Assembly: GCA_023823795.1 (NCBI GenBank)
Contig: CP085710.1
Coordinates: 956,001-1,020,000, forward strand
Origin: Bacillus sp. F19
Lineage (GTDB): Bacteria; Bacillota; Bacilli; Bacillales; Bacillaceae
Reading direction: 5' to 3'
Length of the DNA stretch: 64,000 nt
Shown here: in pieces, positions 18,491-26,867 of the stretch
How the letters are laid out: each line of letters opens with the position of its first letter
Position numbering within the stretch: the stretch's first letter is position 1
The notes under the pieces: generated by a model
The model's input: only the letters and a program-made list of their open reading frames with translations
Databases searched by the model: none
What the model was told of the DNA's origin: nothing
Made by a program: the position numbers and the translations under genes

Positions 18491-18684
18491 GTGTCCTTAC
18501 CTTAAAATATAAATTTATTAAAAATATCACCTAAAAATAATTTTATTCATGCCTCCACAAAAATAAGAAAAATTATAACAAGATTATCAAATAAAACTAT
18601 ATGTGGTATGATTTACCTTATTATAAAAAGTTTGGGTGAGCATGAAAAAATTTTAACTTTGAAGAGAGTTTTTTTAGGAATGAA

Positions 18685-19590
18685 ATGGGTGATTCTATGA
18701 CAAATAAAAAGATGACCTTTCAAAATGATATATTTGTGAAAATTCATGACGAAATCTATAAAAAAATAAATCAGAAATATATCGATGTTTTTTTGTGTGG
18801 AGGGGCAAGCAGTAATAACTATATATCTGTTCGAGATAAGATAAGAGATGGTTTAGAAGAATTTGAAAATATTAGAATTTTATATCCGGAAGATTTATTT
18901 ATTGAAATGCTAAATAAAAATAAAAACTATGATTTACTAAGTCTAGAAAGATTTTTGGCAAATAATTGCGACATTATTTGTATAGTCTGTGAGAGTCCTG
19001 GCTCTCTAGTTGAGTTAGGGGCATTTACCAATAACGATAACACGGTTAATAAGGTTATTGCATTAATTGAAGAAAAAAGCAAAAGACAAAAAAGCTTTAT
19101 TATGCTTGGCCCAATTAAGACATTAAAAAATAAAGGAAAAGGTCGGGTAATTTTTTATAATAAAGAATTAGATGGCTTGAATGAAAAGTTAAAAAAGACT
19201 TTTGAAAATAATAAAAAAAATAATTCAAACGGATTATATAAGCCAATCAATACTCTAATTGGTTTATACTATTTTGTTCCACTAATTTTATACTTTTTCA
19301 AAAAAATTGATATGGAAGTTTTAACCGAATCCTTAAAATTTTTATTTAAAGATAAAGGTCACGAATTGGAAGATTTTGACACCCTCTTCAGACCAACTTT
19401 AAAACTTCTCTACAAAGATAAATATATTAGCAAAAATATAAAAGAAGGTAGAACCGTATACTCTTTAACAGAAACAGGATATAAAAAGGTGAATGAACTA
19501 CTAGGTAACATCGATATTCAAGATAAAAATGTTTTGTATGACAGAATAAGATTTGGTATTATTAGGAGTGAGTATTACCGCTCTTCTTAG
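18685..19590 (+). CDS. Retron effector, Ec86 (Eco1)-type NDT-like domain plus C-terminal winged helix (retron 2)
   Basis: About 300 residues. Motifs line up with the Ec86 effector: DVFLCGGASSNNYISVRDKI, ILYPEDLFIEML, LLSLERFLANNCDIICIV, CESPGSLVELGAFTNNDN and SFIMLGPIKTLKNKGKG. In Ec86 this domain hydrolyses NAD+ in a filament with the polymerase and msDNA. The C-terminal part (about 215-300: DTLFRPTLKLLYKDKYISKN, TVYSLTETGYKKV) looks like a winged helix. Start may be ATG 18685 or 18697; both have weak ribosome sites. Its stop codon lies inside the a1 repeat of the retron RNA. Confidence 0.9.
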   Translation: MGDSMTNKKMTFQNDIFVKIHDEIYKKINQKYIDVFLCGGASSNNYISVRDKIRDGLEEFENIRILYPEDLFIEMLNKNKNYDLLSLERFLANNCDIICIVCESPGSLVELGAFTNNDNTVNKVIALIEEKSKRQKSFIMLGPIKTLKNKGKGRVIFYNKELDGLNEKLKKTFENNKKNNSNGLYKPINTLIGLYYFVPLILYFFKKIDMEVLTESLKFLFKDKGHELEDFDTLFRPTLKLLYKDKYISKNIKEGRTVYSLTETGYKKVNELLGNIDIQDKNVLYDRIRFGIIRSEYYRSS

Positions 19591-19773
19591 ATGCTACTGG
19601 CTAAATTCATAATGATGTACATTGCTATTATGGTTTAGTTATGTGGGGGACGGTTCGTCTTCTATTGTGTTATGTGAGAACTAGATTTACCTAAAGAAAG
19701 TCCATTACTTCACCCTCGTGAAGCAATAAACATTCTTCAGATAAAAGAATTTCAGGTAAGAGGAGCGGTAATA
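19573..19773 (+). ncRNA. Retron 2 msr-msd RNA, overlapping effector and polymerase genes
   Basis: a1 (ATTACCGCTCTTCTTA, 19574-19589) and a2 (TAAGAGGAGCGGTAAT, 19757-19772) form a 16-bp inverted repeat, with one position that becomes a G-U pair in RNA and one extra pair outside. The base after a1 is G (19590), the expected branch nucleotide. Hairpins inside: 19601-19605 and 19608-19613 with 19627-19632 and 19634-19638; 19649-19652 with 19656-19659; and an msd tip CTTCAC/GTGAAG at 19708-19713/19718-19723. The RNA begins in the last codons of the effector and ends at the first base of the polymerase ATG, with AGGAG of the ribosome site inside a2. Confidence 0.87.
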
Positions 19774-20951
19774 TGAAAAATGATTTTACAAACAGTTTTA
19801 TTTTGTACTCCTTAGACTTACCAATAATTAAAGATTATGAATCTCTTTCAAATTCCATTGGTATAAGTAAAACAATGTTGTATTTATTATCTAAAAAGAC
19901 TTATTTATTTTATAATTCTTTTGATATTTATAAAAAGAATGGCACTAAAAGAGAGATAAACAGTCCAAATTATTCACTTAAACTAGTTCAGAGATGGATA
20001 CTAGCAGAGATACTTGAAAAAATAAAGGTATCTGATGAATCAATGGCCTTCCAAAAAGGTATAGGTAATGGTAGTAAAGTGAATGCAGAGCATCATAGAT
20101 ATAGTCTATATTTATTACAATTAGATATTAAAGATTTTTTCACTAGTATAAAGAGAGAAAGAGTATTTTATCTATTCAAAAGTCTAGGATACAATTCATT
20201 AGTATCAAATACTTTAACAAATCTAAGTACATATAATGGATATTTACCACAAGGTGGAGCATGTTCTCCTTACATATCTAATTTAATCTGTTATAAATTA
20301 GATAAGAGATTAAAAGGTTTATGTTCAAAAAGGGATATCTTATATACTAGATATGCAGACGACTTAACATTTTCATGTGACAATAAAATGGTATTAAGAA
20401 AAGTTAAAAATCTTATTCAAGATATAATTATTGATGAAGGTTTCACTCTTAATTCCTCTAAAACACGATTGCTATCTCCTTCTTCACATAAAATGGTTAC
20501 AGGAATTACAGTAAATGATAATAGAATTAAAGCAAGTAAACAAATGAAGAGAAAAGTAAGAGCTATGATTCATAACGCTCTGGTAAGTGGAGACTACTCT
20601 AAGAAAAATATAATAAAAGGATATGTTTCTTACATAGATTCCATAGAACAGGGTTATATAGAAAAAATCAAAAACTATATAAATAGATTGATTAAAAAAG
20701 AAGAATACATATTTTATTCTGATATAGTTGAGTCGTTTAATGAAAATAAAATATTTAATGATATAAATGAAATGATTTTTGAAGTGAATCAATTTAGGGG
20801 TATAACCAATGAATCCGAATGGGAGTCTATCGAAGTAGAAAGATTTCAGTTTTTATTAGCAAGAAATTACATAGACTTAGCTGAGCCACCTGATGAAGAA
20901 AGCTATAAGCAAATTGCTTCTTCTAAGGAAGAGGATGATTTTAATTTTTAA
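19773..20951 (+). CDS. Retron reverse transcriptase (retron 2)
   Basis: A 392-aa retron polymerase: LLQLDIKDFFTSI (motif A), GYLPQGGACSPYISNLICYK, DILYTRYADDLTFSC (YADD) and KMVTGITVNDN (VTG element). The NAxxH element is present as VNAEHH. The C-terminal acidic tail (EPPDEESYKQIASSKEEDDF) is unlike retron 1. ATG 19773 is fixed by AGGAG at 19761-19765, which lies within the a2 strand of its own template RNA. A folded RNA could therefore hide the ribosome site and limit translation (inference). A terminator follows at once. Confidence 0.94.
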   Translation: MKNDFTNSFILYSLDLPIIKDYESLSNSIGISKTMLYLLSKKTYLFYNSFDIYKKNGTKREINSPNYSLKLVQRWILAEILEKIKVSDESMAFQKGIGNGSKVNAEHHRYSLYLLQLDIKDFFTSIKRERVFYLFKSLGYNSLVSNTLTNLSTYNGYLPQGGACSPYISNLICYKLDKRLKGLCSKRDILYTRYADDLTFSCDNKMVLRKVKNLIQDIIIDEGFTLNSSKTRLLSPSSHKMVTGITVNDNRIKASKQMKRKVRAMIHNALVSGDYSKKNIIKGYVSYIDSIEQGYIEKIKNYINRLIKKEEYIFYSDIVESFNENKIFNDINEMIFEVNQFRGITNESEWESIEVERFQFLLARNYIDLAEPPDEESYKQIASSKEEDDFNF

Positions 20952-20977
20952 AAACACTCTTAAGGGTGTTTTTTTGT
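20951..20977 (+). terminator. Terminator of retron 2
   Basis: AACACTCTT/AAGGGTGTT (20953-20975, one U-G pair) is followed by a T-run, starting just after the polymerase stop. Confidence 0.85.
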
Positions 20978-21002
20978 TTATAAAAAATGTGAATTTACTC
21001 AC

Positions 21003-21125
21003 GACATTACAGGCCGTGTTCATTACGTCGATCCGATAACGCGTGAGCTGCGTATTGAAGTAAAGGACGGAGAGTTTGAACGAGTTGGATTTGAAAGTGT
21101 GGTCGGAGTGAAGGTCATAAATTAG
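21003..21125 (+). pseudogene. C-terminal fragment of a YolD-like protein
   Basis: Forty codons encode DITGRVHYVDPITRELRIEV followed by KDGEFERVGFESVVG and a stop. This is the conserved end of YolD-like proteins, which in Bacillus phages and mobile elements often accompany Y-family DNA polymerases (UvrX type). No start or N-terminal half precedes it: the T-rich retron terminator lies directly upstream. Codon use is more GC-rich than the island genes, so it is a relic of a different element. Confidence 0.7.
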
Positions 21126-21250
21126 GACACCAACATAAAGTATAGGTCTGCCTTGCGTCGGTTGGCGTTTTTATTTTTTCTTATTAAACTCCCATGAAAA
21201 TTCAAAAAGCCAAAAATCAAAAAAAGAGCATAACAAAATAGCCTGTCTCG

Positions 21251-21352
21251 AAAGTCGGGAAATCCGTTGTGCAATTATCCTTGAACGGGGAGTACAATAA
21301 AACATATGAGCGAATAAGTGAAGCGATAGCGGAACTTGATGTTATAAATTAA
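21251..21352 (+). pseudogene. NUMOD1-like fragment of a homing-type HNH endonuclease
   Basis: KVGKSVVQLSLNGEYNKTYE followed by RISEAIAELDVIN and a stop resembles the NUMOD1 DNA-binding module of intron-type or phage HNH endonucleases (pattern: VIQLDLNGEFIKEYxSISEAxxEL). No start or nuclease domain is present. A further in-frame coding-like bit follows (IIDAVKAVEKLPINSN). Together with the YolD tail it points to a decayed prophage-like segment. The family call is tentative. Confidence 0.45.
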
Positions 21353-21433
21353 ACAGGCATCATCGATGCTGTAAAGGCAGTAGAAAAACTGCCTATCAAT
21401 TCAAATTGATGTACGAAGATGATTATCTATTAC

Positions 21434-21462
21434 AAAAAGCCAACTGAAAAGTTGGCTTTTTT
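21434..21462. terminator. Bidirectional terminator between relic region and DUF2726 gene
   Basis: AAAAAGCCAACT/AGTTGGCTTTTTT surround a GAAA loop. A- and T-runs on both sides allow termination in both directions; it lies 37 bases past the stop of the minus-strand gene. Confidence 0.8.
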
Positions 21463-21498
21463 CTTGTAATTTTCTCGCTCTGCCTTCAAGGCAGCTTT

Positions 21499-23799
21499 TT
21501 ATTTCCATCGAAAAACGACATCCTTAATCGCAGAAAATTCTCTTTTCAATTCTTTTTCAATATGCGGTTTGCTATGGGTTAAAACAAACAGATCCTGCGG
21601 GATTTCGATGACAAGTCGCTCATCTTCCATGCCAAGGACCGTAATACGGTCCTTGATTGCAGGACCGACCAATGATGCCACGATGGCTGAAATCTTATTT
21701 AAATCGACTTCTTCCGCCACCTCGAATTTGGATAAATCGACGGATTGAATAAGGATTTTTGAGAAATGGTCTTCTTTATCCAAATGTTCCAAGATGAAAG
21801 GCTTTGTAGCTGAAATGATGTCGCGGCGAAGTTGTTCAGCACTCATGGCGCTCGTGTAACGAATACGTATAAGTGGTATGCCTGATAGCTGGAATATGAG
21901 ATTTTTCATATTATCCTTGCGCACCGCGTCAGGATGGTTATGGTAATCGCTGTCTTTTTCGATGACAATCATCGGGAAATAGCTGAAGCTGTTGACGATG
22001 GCGAAATCAACATGTGTCATGAGATAATACTGGAATGTTTCATAATCCACCAAAGGTTTTAATTTTTCATAATCGATGATGGTCTGCAAACTCATATTCG
22101 GGAACACATAGCTTTGCGGAAAGAGGTCGCAAAGCACTCGATATAAATCGAGCTCCGACCCATGAAAGAAGACTTGCTTGTACAATTTGTTACTGCTCGC
22201 TTTTATGACCTGTGCCTCAAGCTTCGGATCGGCTACTTTCGCAACCAGTTCTTCGATCATCGGATCCATTCCGTACAATGTATTTCCGTCCGAATGTATC
22301 ATGCCGTGTTGAATCAGTTTATTTACATGCTGCATAAGGAAGCGGTTCTGATTTTCTTTCCAGCGAAGGACATTCAATATCTGTTCCGGACGGACTTTAT
22401 CATCATTCTTGAGCAGTTCATAGATGATAATTAATATTTTCCTTGTCAGTTTGTCGAGACCAAAATAGGCTGTTTTCAGCTTCGCTGACCGCTCCGCGGC
22501 AGCTTTTTTATTCTTTTCGTCCTCTAGTTCCTTCAGTTCACTGATTTCATTGATTAAATCGTCCACTTCAAAGCCGTCTTCTTTTGCATTTTGGAGGATA
22601 TTAAGGATATCCTCAAATTGTTTCACCGCTTTATATACATCGGTAATCAGCCTGTAAACCTCTTCATCCTTTTCCTCGATTTCAAAAAGGAAATCGGCAG
22701 CTTGCTGATATTTCCTCTCAGACAGATACAACGCGGTAGCGATACGGAAAAAAGAATCTTTGGACCAATCCTTTTTCGATAATTCATCGAGAATCCGTTT
22801 TTTATTTTTCTCTAAGTATTCGAGTGCCCATTTGTCATGAGGGTAATCATGACTACAGGAATTCATGTTCCTGAACGTATCCCAATATTTCTCTGATTCG
22901 AAGGCAATTCCTTTCAAAAGGTCTATTTTCCATTTCGTCGTAGAACTGCTGGATTTCATTTCATATGCAGAGACAATGAAACTGTTTAAGAAATTGTCCC
23001 TATACAAATCGATATAAAATAGAATGGTCTCCTTGTTTTCCTCGAAACCTGCCAAATTCATTTTTTGCATGATTTTTTTTAATGAACATTGAGAATCCAG
23101 CACTTCATCTTCTTCCGTTCCTACCAGTTCAAGATATTCGTTCTTAATGCACTGGATAAATTGATAACGAAGGCTGTCCGAGTCCACCATCTCCAACAAT
23201 TTATCTAAGTAATCACCCGCACGGTTAATTACTTGGGATTCTCGTTCTAGCAGAAAAAAACAACCGATATTATTGGCGATCAAGGAAACGAGGGAATCGA
23301 AAAACTTCCATTTTTGAGCTTCATCCATTGATGCGATGGCTTCCAAGATAAATTTGACGAATTCTTCCACCGGATATGACGGCATAAAATAATCGTCTTC
23401 TTTCAAAGAATCGAGAAAGAAAGGAGTCAATTTCTGTAACACAGAGATGGCTTCATCTGATTTTCCCGTTTGATACATGCTCACGAGAATCGATGCGATG
23501 ATCGGATCATCTGATCTTCCGTACATATAATCGCCACGGTTAATGATTTCGATGATTTCCTTGCCGATTATTTTTTCGTGCATTGAGTATTTCACATAAT
23601 AATAGTTGAGTTCAGAAATCAGAAGAAATAAATGCCAATACACATTTTTGTTCTCCATTTTCTTCTCGACTTCAAAGAATTCTTTGCGTTTTCTTTCTGC
23701 CAGTTCCAATCGTTTCAATCGTTCTTCATCGTCAATCTTTCTTTCGGAAACATATTCATATAAATGATAAAGTGTGTCCAATTCCTTTACTTCACTCAT
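21499..23799 (-). CDS. Large helical-repeat protein with C-terminal DUF2726 (nuclease-like) domain
   Basis: About 766 residues. Most of the protein is helical (TPR-like units such as KYQQAADFLFEIEEKDEEVY) with a coiled-coil stretch (ELKELEDEKNKKAAAERSAK) and a winged-helix-like section. The DUF2726 region lies near residues 590-700: YRVLCDLFPQSYVFPNMSLQ, THVDFAIVNSFSYFPMIVIE, KDSDYHNHPDAVRKDNMKN and LSGIPLIRIRY. The Asp, Glu and Lys spacing (DFAI...VIEKD...RKDNMK) is that of a PD-(D/E)XK-like fold. The frame opens at 23889, but ATG 23799 has GAGGTG at 7 bases. Biological role unknown; a DNA- or RNA-cleaving defence function is plausible from domain and neighbourhood. Confidence 0.75.
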   Translation of the reverse strand: MSEVKELDTLYHLYEYVSERKIDDEERLKRLELAERKRKEFFEVEKKMENKNVYWHLFLLISELNYYYVKYSMHEKIIGKEIIEIINRGDYMYGRSDDPIIASILVSMYQTGKSDEAISVLQKLTPFFLDSLKEDDYFMPSYPVEEFVKFILEAIASMDEAQKWKFFDSLVSLIANNIGCFFLLERESQVINRAGDYLDKLLEMVDSDSLRYQFIQCIKNEYLELVGTEEDEVLDSQCSLKKIMQKMNLAGFEENKETILFYIDLYRDNFLNSFIVSAYEMKSSSSTTKWKIDLLKGIAFESEKYWDTFRNMNSCSHDYPHDKWALEYLEKNKKRILDELSKKDWSKDSFFRIATALYLSERKYQQAADFLFEIEEKDEEVYRLITDVYKAVKQFEDILNILQNAKEDGFEVDDLINEISELKELEDEKNKKAAAERSAKLKTAYFGLDKLTRKILIIIYELLKNDDKVRPEQILNVLRWKENQNRFLMQHVNKLIQHGMIHSDGNTLYGMDPMIEELVAKVADPKLEAQVIKASSNKLYKQVFFHGSELDLYRVLCDLFPQSYVFPNMSLQTIIDYEKLKPLVDYETFQYYLMTHVDFAIVNSFSYFPMIVIEKDSDYHNHPDAVRKDNMKNLIFQLSGIPLIRIRYTSAMSAEQLRRDIISATKPFILEHLDKEDHFSKILIQSVDLSKFEVAEEVDLNKISAIVASLVGPAIKDRITVLGMEDERLVIEIPQDLFVLTHSKPHIEKELKREFSAIKDVVFRWK

Positions 23800-24070
23800 T
23801 TTGTTCACCTCAATACAATTGCTTCTACCATCAAACCTGTAAATGCAGCATTTCCCATGTTTCCCTAGGTCATTTTCTAGATCGTACACTTCAAAACATA
23901 AATCTCTAAATCCATGCCCTAAACCAAGTAAACTAAAATCGCTGTATCCATTACATTTTAAAATGTATCTGCAAGTGTTATATAGTACATTGGGCTTTCA
24001 AATTTTTTAGCCATGCGGTCTTCTCCTCCTAATTTTAAAGATAAGTGAATCGTAGCACGAATACTAAATA

Positions 24071-24100
24071 TTGACAATATATGCAATGGGCGTGTATAAT
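24071..24100 (+). promoter_or_regulatory. Consensus sigma-A promoter without a downstream gene start
   Basis: TTGACA (24071-24076) and TATAAT (24095-24100) are both perfect with an 18-base spacer. The next plausible start codon on this strand is about 480 bases away at 24581, so the promoter probably drives a leader or non-coding RNA. Confidence 0.7.
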
Positions 24101-24117
24101 TAGAAAATTTGCAACCA

Positions 24118-24161
24118 GTTCGACAAGATTTCGACGCTATTTCGACAGTATTTCAACATAA
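24118..24161 (+). repeat. Four 11-bp direct repeats (TTTCGACnnTA) next to a TCGACAAA palindrome
   Basis: Units begin at about 24118, 24129, 24140 and 24151, each TTTCGAC or TTTCAAC plus four bases, exactly one helical turn apart. A related perfect palindrome TCGACAAA-TGT-TTTGTCGA lies at 24195-24213. Spacing and shared TCGACA core suggest a cooperative protein-binding site (operator) or replication-type iterons. Confidence 0.65.
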
Positions 24162-24289
24162 CTTATACGCAATGGGGGGAAATGGCTGTGTCATTCGACA
24201 AATGTTTTGTCGATTTATTTTTTTGGAAGTATTGAGTAAGTAAAAAATATCTGGCGAATGATTAGAAAGTAGAATATCAAAAGTGGGTT

Positions 24290-24440
24290 ATTCTTAAACG
24301 GCTAATCCTATTATTGTTTTAGGAAACACGGTAGTGAGCCGTTTAGCTTGCAGAGATATGACAATGACACGCCGTTACGTATAAATGACGGAGGCTATCG
24401 TTAAGGATTAGCATGAAGCATTTAGTCCGTTAAACGCAAT
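24290..24440 (+). ncRNA. Candidate structured RNA, unknown class
   Basis: TAAACGGCT (24295-24303) pairs with AGCCGTTTA (24337-24345), enclosing a second hairpin TCCTA/TAGGA. A GCCGTTA/TGACGGAGGC helix and a long-range GCTAATCC/GGATTAGC pair follow. No open frame of note crosses the segment. A perfect promoter lies upstream. I do not recognise the RNA; a plasmid-type control RNA, an attenuator or a defence RNA are all possible. Confidence 0.4.
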
Positions 24441-24580
24441 TTTTAAAAAGTAATCAAGATTATAACGCTTGTAGCTCTACGGAGGTTTTTCCAAAGGTTG
24501 CAGGCGTTTTTGTAATGTTTCTGCCCATTGGAAATATTTGATATAATGATTTATCAAAAATAACTGGGAATGGGTTAACA

Positions 24581-25234
24581 ATGGACACTTACATTAAACA
24601 ATGGAATGACCTTATTTTATTTGATAATACATATAAAATGGCATGGTCAAAGGCGTTAGTTGAATTAGTGGTTAATACTAATGAACTTAAAGAAGGGGTA
24701 ATAACCTTTGATTTTAATGATATTGCTAAACTTTGCTTGAAGTATTATTGGAACCAAACTATTTACTTTGATTTAATACAAAGTCCAAACATAAAGAAAC
24801 CGTCGGGAATTATAACTTACACAAAAGAATTAATATCCCTATTCTTTAATATAAAGCAATCTGTACAACCAATAAGGTTTGAAAAGATTGACTTTAATAC
24901 CATTGGGTTAGCCCGTGAATATGAATTTACGGTAAAAAACATAGTGAGAACATTAAAGCAGGATGTTTGTTGGCGTTTTAAAAACCTTAACCGTGAAACC
25001 TACGAAATATATGGTTTATACCTTTATGAAGGTAAGGTGTTTTTTAATAAACACGATGTATTAACACTTAAACAGTACAACGATTTTTTGTTTACCGTAA
25101 TTAATTATCGGTGGACGCAAATGTTAGAGGGCTTCAATTATAGTCCTCGTATTTCAAGAAAAGTACGTGCAATAGACGAAAATAACATTAAACGATCATC
25201 TTTAAAAAAGTTTCATCAGTACCTGACGGTATAG
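24581..25234 (+). pseudogene. HNH-type nuclease lacking its HNH domain
   Basis: The 217-aa product matches the N-terminal region of a family of HNH endonucleases (start: W..LI..DNTYKMAWSKAL; then FNYSPRISRKVRAIDENNIK RSSLKKFHQYL, which normally runs into the Cys/His HNH module). Here the frame stops right after FHQYL, at the join with an unrelated sequence. An extended -10 (TGATATAAT near 24540) precedes the gene, and the ATG 24581 follows GGGTTAACA, so a truncated protein may still be made. Catalytic activity is not expected. Confidence 0.65.
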
Positions 25235-25344
25235 CATTAGCTTATAACTTTGAAATGGATAAAGTATTAGAGATAAAGGCTCAGAAAAAGGAGAAACGTG
25301 GGGGATTTAAAGAAAGAATTATCTTAGAAAAGGTTATCGAATAA
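25216..25344 (+). pseudogene. C-terminal tail of a MazG-like nucleotide pyrophosphohydrolase
   Basis: In a different frame from the HNH gene, from about 25222, the sequence reads DGIALAYNFEMDKVLEIKAQ then KKEKRGGFKERIILEKVIE and a stop. The KREKRGGFxxRIxL ending is typical of phage and bacterial MazG-like or phosphoribosyl-ATP pyrophosphohydrolase-like proteins. The first part of the gene is gone; an illegitimate junction at about 25215-25225 fuses it to the HNH gene. Confidence 0.55.
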
Positions 25345-25345
25345 T

Positions 25346-25685
25346 TGCATTGAAAATTTATGAGTAAAATGAAAAACCCACAGCGCAAACTGTGAGTTCT
25401 CAAGTTTTTAACCCTTTCCACATGGTTTTTTACGGTCAATTTTCGATATAAAGCTATTTCTTTATAAATTATTTCAATCTGTTATACGCATAGTTAATCA
25501 AATTCGAACTAACGGGTTCATACAACTTGTAACAAATAATAAAAAGGGGAATAAACTCCACCATCCATAATTAAATTAACCAAAGGCTGCGGAAGAAGGG
25601 TGAATGATTCATAAATTAAATTCCCAACAACCCAAAGGGATATATAAAATACCTTCACATACATTGTGAGCTGAACAAGCATTAA
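25346..25685. other. Intergenic region at the right edge of the island
   Basis: No gene is visible. A weak hairpin CACAG/CTGTG lies near 25380-25397. AT-rich island sequence gives way here to the core gene yhjD. Confidence 0.5.
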
Positions 25686-26048
25686 TTACTTTTTTATGAC
25701 TTTAAATAAATAATCTTCCATCAGTTCGCATACTTTATTGCGTATTCGGGGATTAAAATAATTGTGCTGCTCCTCGTAGCCTTTAAAGATGAATGAATAC
25801 ATGGTAAATGCTTCATCTCTTTGTACCTGGCTGACTTTAATGCTGTTTTTTTTCAGTTCATGGCGTACGACTGTCAGATCCTTTTGTGCAAGCTTGAGTG
25901 ATTCTTCCACGATGTTAAGATAGGGCTGTTTAAGCTTGAATGGACTTTGTTCAATGATAGATAAGTCCCGGTTGAATATGGAAATGGTCATCGGGAGGTA
26001 AATGGACATTTCAATTGCATCTCGAAGGTCTGAGGGAATTCTCGTCAT
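25686..26048 (-). CDS. yhjD: YhjD-like conserved hypothetical protein
   Basis: A 120-aa cytosolic, mostly helical protein of unknown function. Length and sequence style (RIPSDLRDAIEMSIYLPMTI; QRDEAFTMYSFIFKGYEEQH) fit B. subtilis YhjD, and the following yhjE and sipV homologues are in the same order as in B. subtilis. ATG 26048 has GAGG at 8 bases; the frame opens one codon earlier at TTG. Confidence 0.75.
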   Translation of the reverse strand: MTRIPSDLRDAIEMSIYLPMTISIFNRDLSIIEQSPFKLKQPYLNIVEESLKLAQKDLTVVRHELKKNSIKVSQVQRDEAFTMYSFIFKGYEEQHNYFNPRIRNKVCELMEDYLFKVIKK

Positions 26049-26231
26049 CAAAAAAACCTCGCTTCAACATTATAAAAAGAACGTACGTTCGATTTTATTT
26101 TACTTTATCAGCTTATGAAATGCAAGACTGTTTTATGCATGCTCCACACCGCAATATACCCCTCTATGTTTAAAGTCTTTACACAAACGTGTAAAATAAT
26201 AGCATAGATAAAGATATAAGGAGCTTACCGC

Positions 26232-26849
26232 ATGGAACTCGAGGCGTTTCTGGATTATTTTACAATGGAAAGAATGATGGAGTTTTTCAAAGATTACCGT
26301 TCGTTTGGCCCGCTGCTCGGCATAGGCCTGCCTTTGCTTGAAGCATTTCTGCCGTTTTTGCCGTTAGTGGTTTTTGTTGTAGCCAATGCCAATTCGTTTG
26401 GTCTGTGGTTTGGTTTTATTTATTCTTGGATTGGCAGCTGTCTTGGGGCAATCATCTTGTTTTTGATCATACGTAAATACGGACAGGAGAGGTTCTTCAG
26501 GATTTTCAGCCGGAACGCGACTGTGCAGAGAATGATGGGGTGGCTTGAGAGGCACGGGTTTGGTCCTTTGTTTTTACTGCTTTGCTTCCCGTTTACGCCC
26601 TCTGCAGCAGTTAATATCGTAGCAGGACTGTCCAAGGTGAGTATTTGGCAATTCAGTTTGGCTGTGCTCTCCGGAAAGTTTGTGATGATCTTTTTGATCA
26701 GTTTCATCGGCTACGATTTGCGGGCTATGATTACGCAGCCTGAGAGAACGGTCATTGCCGTTGTTGTGATTATTTTATTGTGGTTCATCGGCAAGCAACT
26801 CGAAAAGCGCCTGAATGTTAAAATGCTTGAGAAGAAAAGAGATCATTAA
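26232..26849 (+). CDS. yhjE: YhjE-like TVP38/TMEM64 (VTT-domain) membrane protein
   Basis: A 205-aa inner-membrane protein of the DedA-related SNARE-associated/VTT family, implicated in membrane phospholipid handling. About five to six hydrophobic segments are visible. The family loop GPLLGIGLPLLEAFLPFLPL and the second loop RHGFGPLFLLLCFPFTPSAA lie before a C-terminal membrane helix. ATG 26232 follows AAGGAG. It is followed 18 bases later by sipV, the B. subtilis gene order. Confidence 0.88.
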   Translation: MELEAFLDYFTMERMMEFFKDYRSFGPLLGIGLPLLEAFLPFLPLVVFVVANANSFGLWFGFIYSWIGSCLGAIILFLIIRKYGQERFFRIFSRNATVQRMMGWLERHGFGPLFLLLCFPFTPSAAVNIVAGLSKVSIWQFSLAVLSGKFVMIFLISFIGYDLRAMITQPERTVIAVVVIILLWFIGKQLEKRLNVKMLEKKRDH

Positions 26850-26867
26850 GTTTACGGGGGAGTTAAG

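Noticed and set aside
18490-18684. Retron 2 RNA upstream of the effector
   Set aside because: No long matching inverted repeat pair was found there, whereas a 16-bp a1/a2 pair with a branch G exists between effector and polymerase.
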